Shown here in pieces: positions 5,512 to 7,485 of a DNA stretch of 7,485 bases. The stretch covers positions 1 to 7,485 of the forward strand of contig JAAYGO010000052.1 in NCBI GenBank assembly GCA_012727685.1, in the 5' to 3' direction. Under the pieces are notes generated by a model that worked only from the letters and a program-made list of their open reading frames with translations, made no database searches and was not told the origin of the DNA. The stretch's first letter is position 1, and each line of letters opens with the position of its first letter. The position numbers were made by a program, and so were the translations under genes. The DNA comes from Bacillota bacterium (GTDB taxonomy: Bacteria; Bacillota; Dethiobacteria; DTU022).

Positions 5512-6306
5512 ATGCTGCTGCGAGACAAAACGGCCATCATAACCGGAGGCTCGAAGGGTGTTGGCCGTGGCATTGCGCTGAAGTTTGCCCGGGAAGGTTG
5601 CGATGTCGTTGTATGCGCCCGTAATGCGGCGGAAACTGAAAAGGTAGCCGAAGAGCTAAGAGCCCTGGGGCGGAAAAGCCTCGCCTTCGCCCTGGATGTG
5701 GCCAACAGCGCCAAGGTAGAAGAAATGGTGGAGCGCACCATTGCCGAGTTCGGGAAAATCGATATTCTGGTCAATACAGCCGGAGAAATCGCCGGTTCGG
5801 ACCCCTCCGCTTCCAAGAGCATTGCGCTCATCCCCGAGGAAGAATGGGACCGGATTGTCGGCTCAAATTTAAAAGGCACTTTTTTAACCATGAGGTCGGT
5901 CATTCCGCAGATGAAAAAACAGGGAAACGGCGTCATCATTAACTTTACCTCCCTGGGGGCCATTCATCCGCCGACCGTTGCCCCCCATTACCACGCCTCC
6001 AAGGCCGGGGTTATCGGCATGACCTACGATACGGCCCGCGAGCTGGGGCCGTTTAACATCAGGGTCAATGCGATCATGCCAGGCCCGATCCGCACGCCCT
6101 TTTTCGACAAGCTCGTTGCCGGGATGACTGACGAGGAAAGGGAAGCCTTTTTTGCCGGCATGGCGAAGATCTGTCCCCTGCAAAGGGTCGGCACTCCCGA
6201 GGACTGCGCCGGGGCAGCCCTGTTTTTAGCCTCGGACCTGTCGGCTTATGTCACGGGCGCGGTAATACCGGTTACCGGGGGGCTGCCGCTGCAGCCCACG
6301 TTATAA
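5512..6306 (+). CDS. Short-chain dehydrogenase/reductase, second copy (predicted NADP(H)-dependent)
   Basis: A complete 264-residue classical SDR, the same length as the first copy, starting 26 bases after its stop. Seen: cofactor loop TGGSKGVG (11-18); Arg37 at the end of the second strand (CARNAA) plus Lys15 in the loop, both typical of NADP(H) users and unlike Asp36 of the first copy; NTAG (88-91); and the catalytic residues Asn119, Ser147, Tyr160 and Lys164 (YHASK). It carries a two-residue insertion between NTAG and EEWDRI and a C-terminus two residues shorter than its twin. The C-terminal VDGG is VTGG. The shared block after the catalytic serine, including TYDTARELGPFNIR, indicates tandem gene duplication and a common or related substrate. 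ATG 5512 was preferred over an upstream in-frame start at 5329, which lies within the first copy. The substrate is unknown. Confidence 0.92.
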   Translation: MLLRDKTAIITGGSKGVGRGIALKFAREGCDVVVCARNAAETEKVAEELRALGRKSLAFALDVANSAKVEEMVERTIAEFGKIDILVNTAGEIAGSDPSASKSIALIPEEEWDRIVGSNLKGTFLTMRSVIPQMKKQGNGVIINFTSLGAIHPPTVAPHYHASKAGVIGMTYDTARELGPFNIRVNAIMPGPIRTPFFDKLVAGMTDEEREAFFAGMAKICPLQRVGTPEDCAGAALFLASDLSAYVTGAVIPVTGGLPLQPTL

Positions 6307-6335
6307 CGCTTGTTGGTGTCGATCAGCGCTTTAGA

Positions 6336-6349
6336 GTTAAAGGTTAAAG
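6336..6349 (+). repeat. Tandem heptamer GTTAAAG x2 in the SDR-MFS gap
   Basis: GTTAAAG occurs twice back to back, preceded by a degenerate TTAGAG. It lies in the 87-base gap between the second SDR and the transporter. The 7-base period does not fit the 11-base regulator array. No convincing promoter or terminator was seen in this gap. Confidence 0.3.
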
Positions 6350-6393
6350 GCGGATCTTTGCATCTGCTAATCTTAAAAATGGGCGGTGAGCGC

Positions 6394-7485
6394 ATGGGAG
6401 ACGAGTTTCAACCGGCAGGGATGGTGCAGGCGGTTACCCGGAAGCAAAATGAGCTCTGGACCAGGAATTATATCCTGATCTGGTTTGCAGCGCTTTTTCT
6501 GTTCATGTCCTTTGACAGCATGATGCTTGTCCTCCCCCTCTACATGGAGCTTCACGCGGGCCTGAGCGGTGCGGCCGGATATCCCATGGCCGCATTAACC
6601 TTAGGCGCGCTGCTGATCAGGCCGTTTGCCGGCTGGGCCCTGGATGTTTACGGGCGCCGGTCCCTCTTTTTTGCCGGGCTTTTTTTATTCCTCTTGCCGA
6701 CACTGCTTTATATCGGGATGCTCCCGGCCTGGTATCTAATTTTCCTCCGTTTCATCCAGGGCATCGGTTTCGGGATCTCCAATACGGCCCTGTTTACCAT
6801 TGCTTCGGATATTATTCCCCACCAGCGCATGGGTGCGGGGATGGGTTATTTTACTGCTACCATGGCCCTCTCTACGGCGACCTCTCCGGCTGCCAGCTCG
6901 TGGATTTTGAACAGGACCAACTACCCCACCATTTTTACCGTGGCCGCCCTCTTAATTGTCGCCTGCATGGTCCTGGCGGCCTTGCTTAAATATCCCCATT
7001 TTACTAAGAAAGAAGAGCAGCCGCGGTTCGTGTTTCTCTCCACCGCCGGCTTGAAGGCGGCAGTGGTCATGCTCATGGCTGCGTTCAGCTTTAGCAGCAT
7101 GATGTCGTTTTTACCGGTGTATGCAGTGAACCAGGGGGTTGCAAATCCGGGCATATTTTTCACCGCCATGGCTCTCACCTCCCTGGTGGCGAGGCCTTTC
7201 GCCGGCATGCTGGTAGACAGGCTCGGGAAGCGGGGCTATGACATGGCGGTGGTGATCGGAGTGACTGCACTGCTCGCGGCCACCCTGCTCCTGGCGCGGA
7301 CATCATCTTCCCTGCACCTGATCATCGGGGGGATCATCTACGGAATCGGGATGGGGATCCTCCAGCCGACCATGCTGGCCTTAAGCGTGAGGGGGCTGCC
7401 GCCGGAAAAGAGAGGAGCGGCAAATGCCACCTACTGGAACGCTTTTGATGCGGGGACATTTATTGGCTCGATCTGCTGGGGCCCG
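6394..7485 (+). CDS. MFS transporter, 3' end cut by the window
   Basis: The frame is open from ATG 6394 to the last base: 364 residues with no stop. MFS proteins of this type are about 400 residues, so the end of helix 11 and helix 12 are missing. Predicted inner-membrane carrier. Hydrophobic segments lie at about 27-49, 61-80, 90-109, 112-135, 146-168, 177-199, 218-241, 251-273, 283-302, 306-331 and 345-364. The signature loop between helices 2 and 3 reads RPFAGWALDVYGRR (76-89) and its duplicate between helices 8 and 9 reads RPFAGMLVDRLGKR (267-280), which shows the two-half MFS fold. The central loop (200-217) is short and charged. ATG 6394 has GGTGAG just upstream; ATG 6379, in frame, has no ribosome site. 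It lies 87 bases after the second SDR without a clear terminator, so it is probably in the same unit. It could import the SDR substrate or export a product or drug; the sequence does not decide. Confidence 0.88.
   Translation, partial: MGDEFQPAGMVQAVTRKQNELWTRNYILIWFAALFLFMSFDSMMLVLPLYMELHAGLSGAAGYPMAALTLGALLIRPFAGWALDVYGRRSLFFAGLFLFLLPTLLYIGMLPAWYLIFLRFIQGIGFGISNTALFTIASDIIPHQRMGAGMGYFTATMALSTATSPAASSWILNRTNYPTIFTVAALLIVACMVLAALLKYPHFTKKEEQPRFVFLSTAGLKAAVVMLMAAFSFSSMMSFLPVYAVNQGVANPGIFFTAMALTSLVARPFAGMLVDRLGKRGYDMAVVIGVTALLAATLLLARTSSSLHLIIGGIIYGIGMGILQPTMLALSVRGLPPEKRGAANATYWNAFDAGTFIGSICWGP

Overview
The window looks like the chromosome of an anaerobic Gram-positive bacterium of the Firmicutes (Clostridia, Peptococcaceae/Desulfotomaculum-Pelotomaculum-like). 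This is inferred from strong AGGAGG/GGGGAGG ribosome sites, moderately GC-rich coding DNA with AT-rich control regions, a GlmL-type accessory protein of B12-dependent mutases, and the style of the histidine kinase and MFS genes. No species can be named from the sequence alone. All supported genes lie on the + strand.

Layout: (1) Bases 1-2290 hold the 3' part of a glmL-family gene (accessory ATPase of adenosylcobalamin-dependent carbon-skeleton mutases), followed after about 29 bases by a complete MmgE/PrpD-family gene; the two look like one operon. (2) Bases 2291-2444 are a short control region with a hairpin, a perfect TATAAT and a 16-base dyad. (3) Bases 2445-4382 encode a two-component system: an OmpR-type response regulator and a sensor kinase without any membrane segment. 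They are 27 bases apart and are closed by a Rho-independent terminator at 4386-4430. (4) Bases 4431-4690 hold an AT-rich promoter with four TTAAG repeats at an exact 11-base period just upstream of a TATACT -10 box. This is the geometry of a PhoB/PhoP-type (OmpR-family) activator site. (5) Bases 4691-6306 hold two tandem, closely related 264-residue short-chain dehydrogenases (SDRs). (6) From 6394 to the window end runs an MFS transporter cut off at about its eleventh membrane helix.

How the genes may work together (inference): the soluble kinase senses a cytoplasmic signal and phosphorylates the neighbouring regulator, which binds the four TTAAG boxes and switches on the SDR-SDR-MFS unit. 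That unit would import or export a hydroxy/keto compound and oxidise or reduce it. The two SDRs differ at the cofactor-selecting position (Asp36 versus Arg37), so one probably uses NAD(H) and the other NADP(H). The upstream glmL-MmgE/PrpD pair suggests B12-dependent rearrangement of a branched dicarboxylic acid coupled to a hydratase/dehydratase step. Whether it belongs to the same pathway as the SDR unit cannot be decided here.

The most noteworthy observations are the four-box regulator site, the membrane-free kinase with an MCP-like sensor domain plus HAMP, and the duplicated SDR pair with predicted split cofactor use. No mobile element, CRISPR array, tRNA or rRNA was seen.
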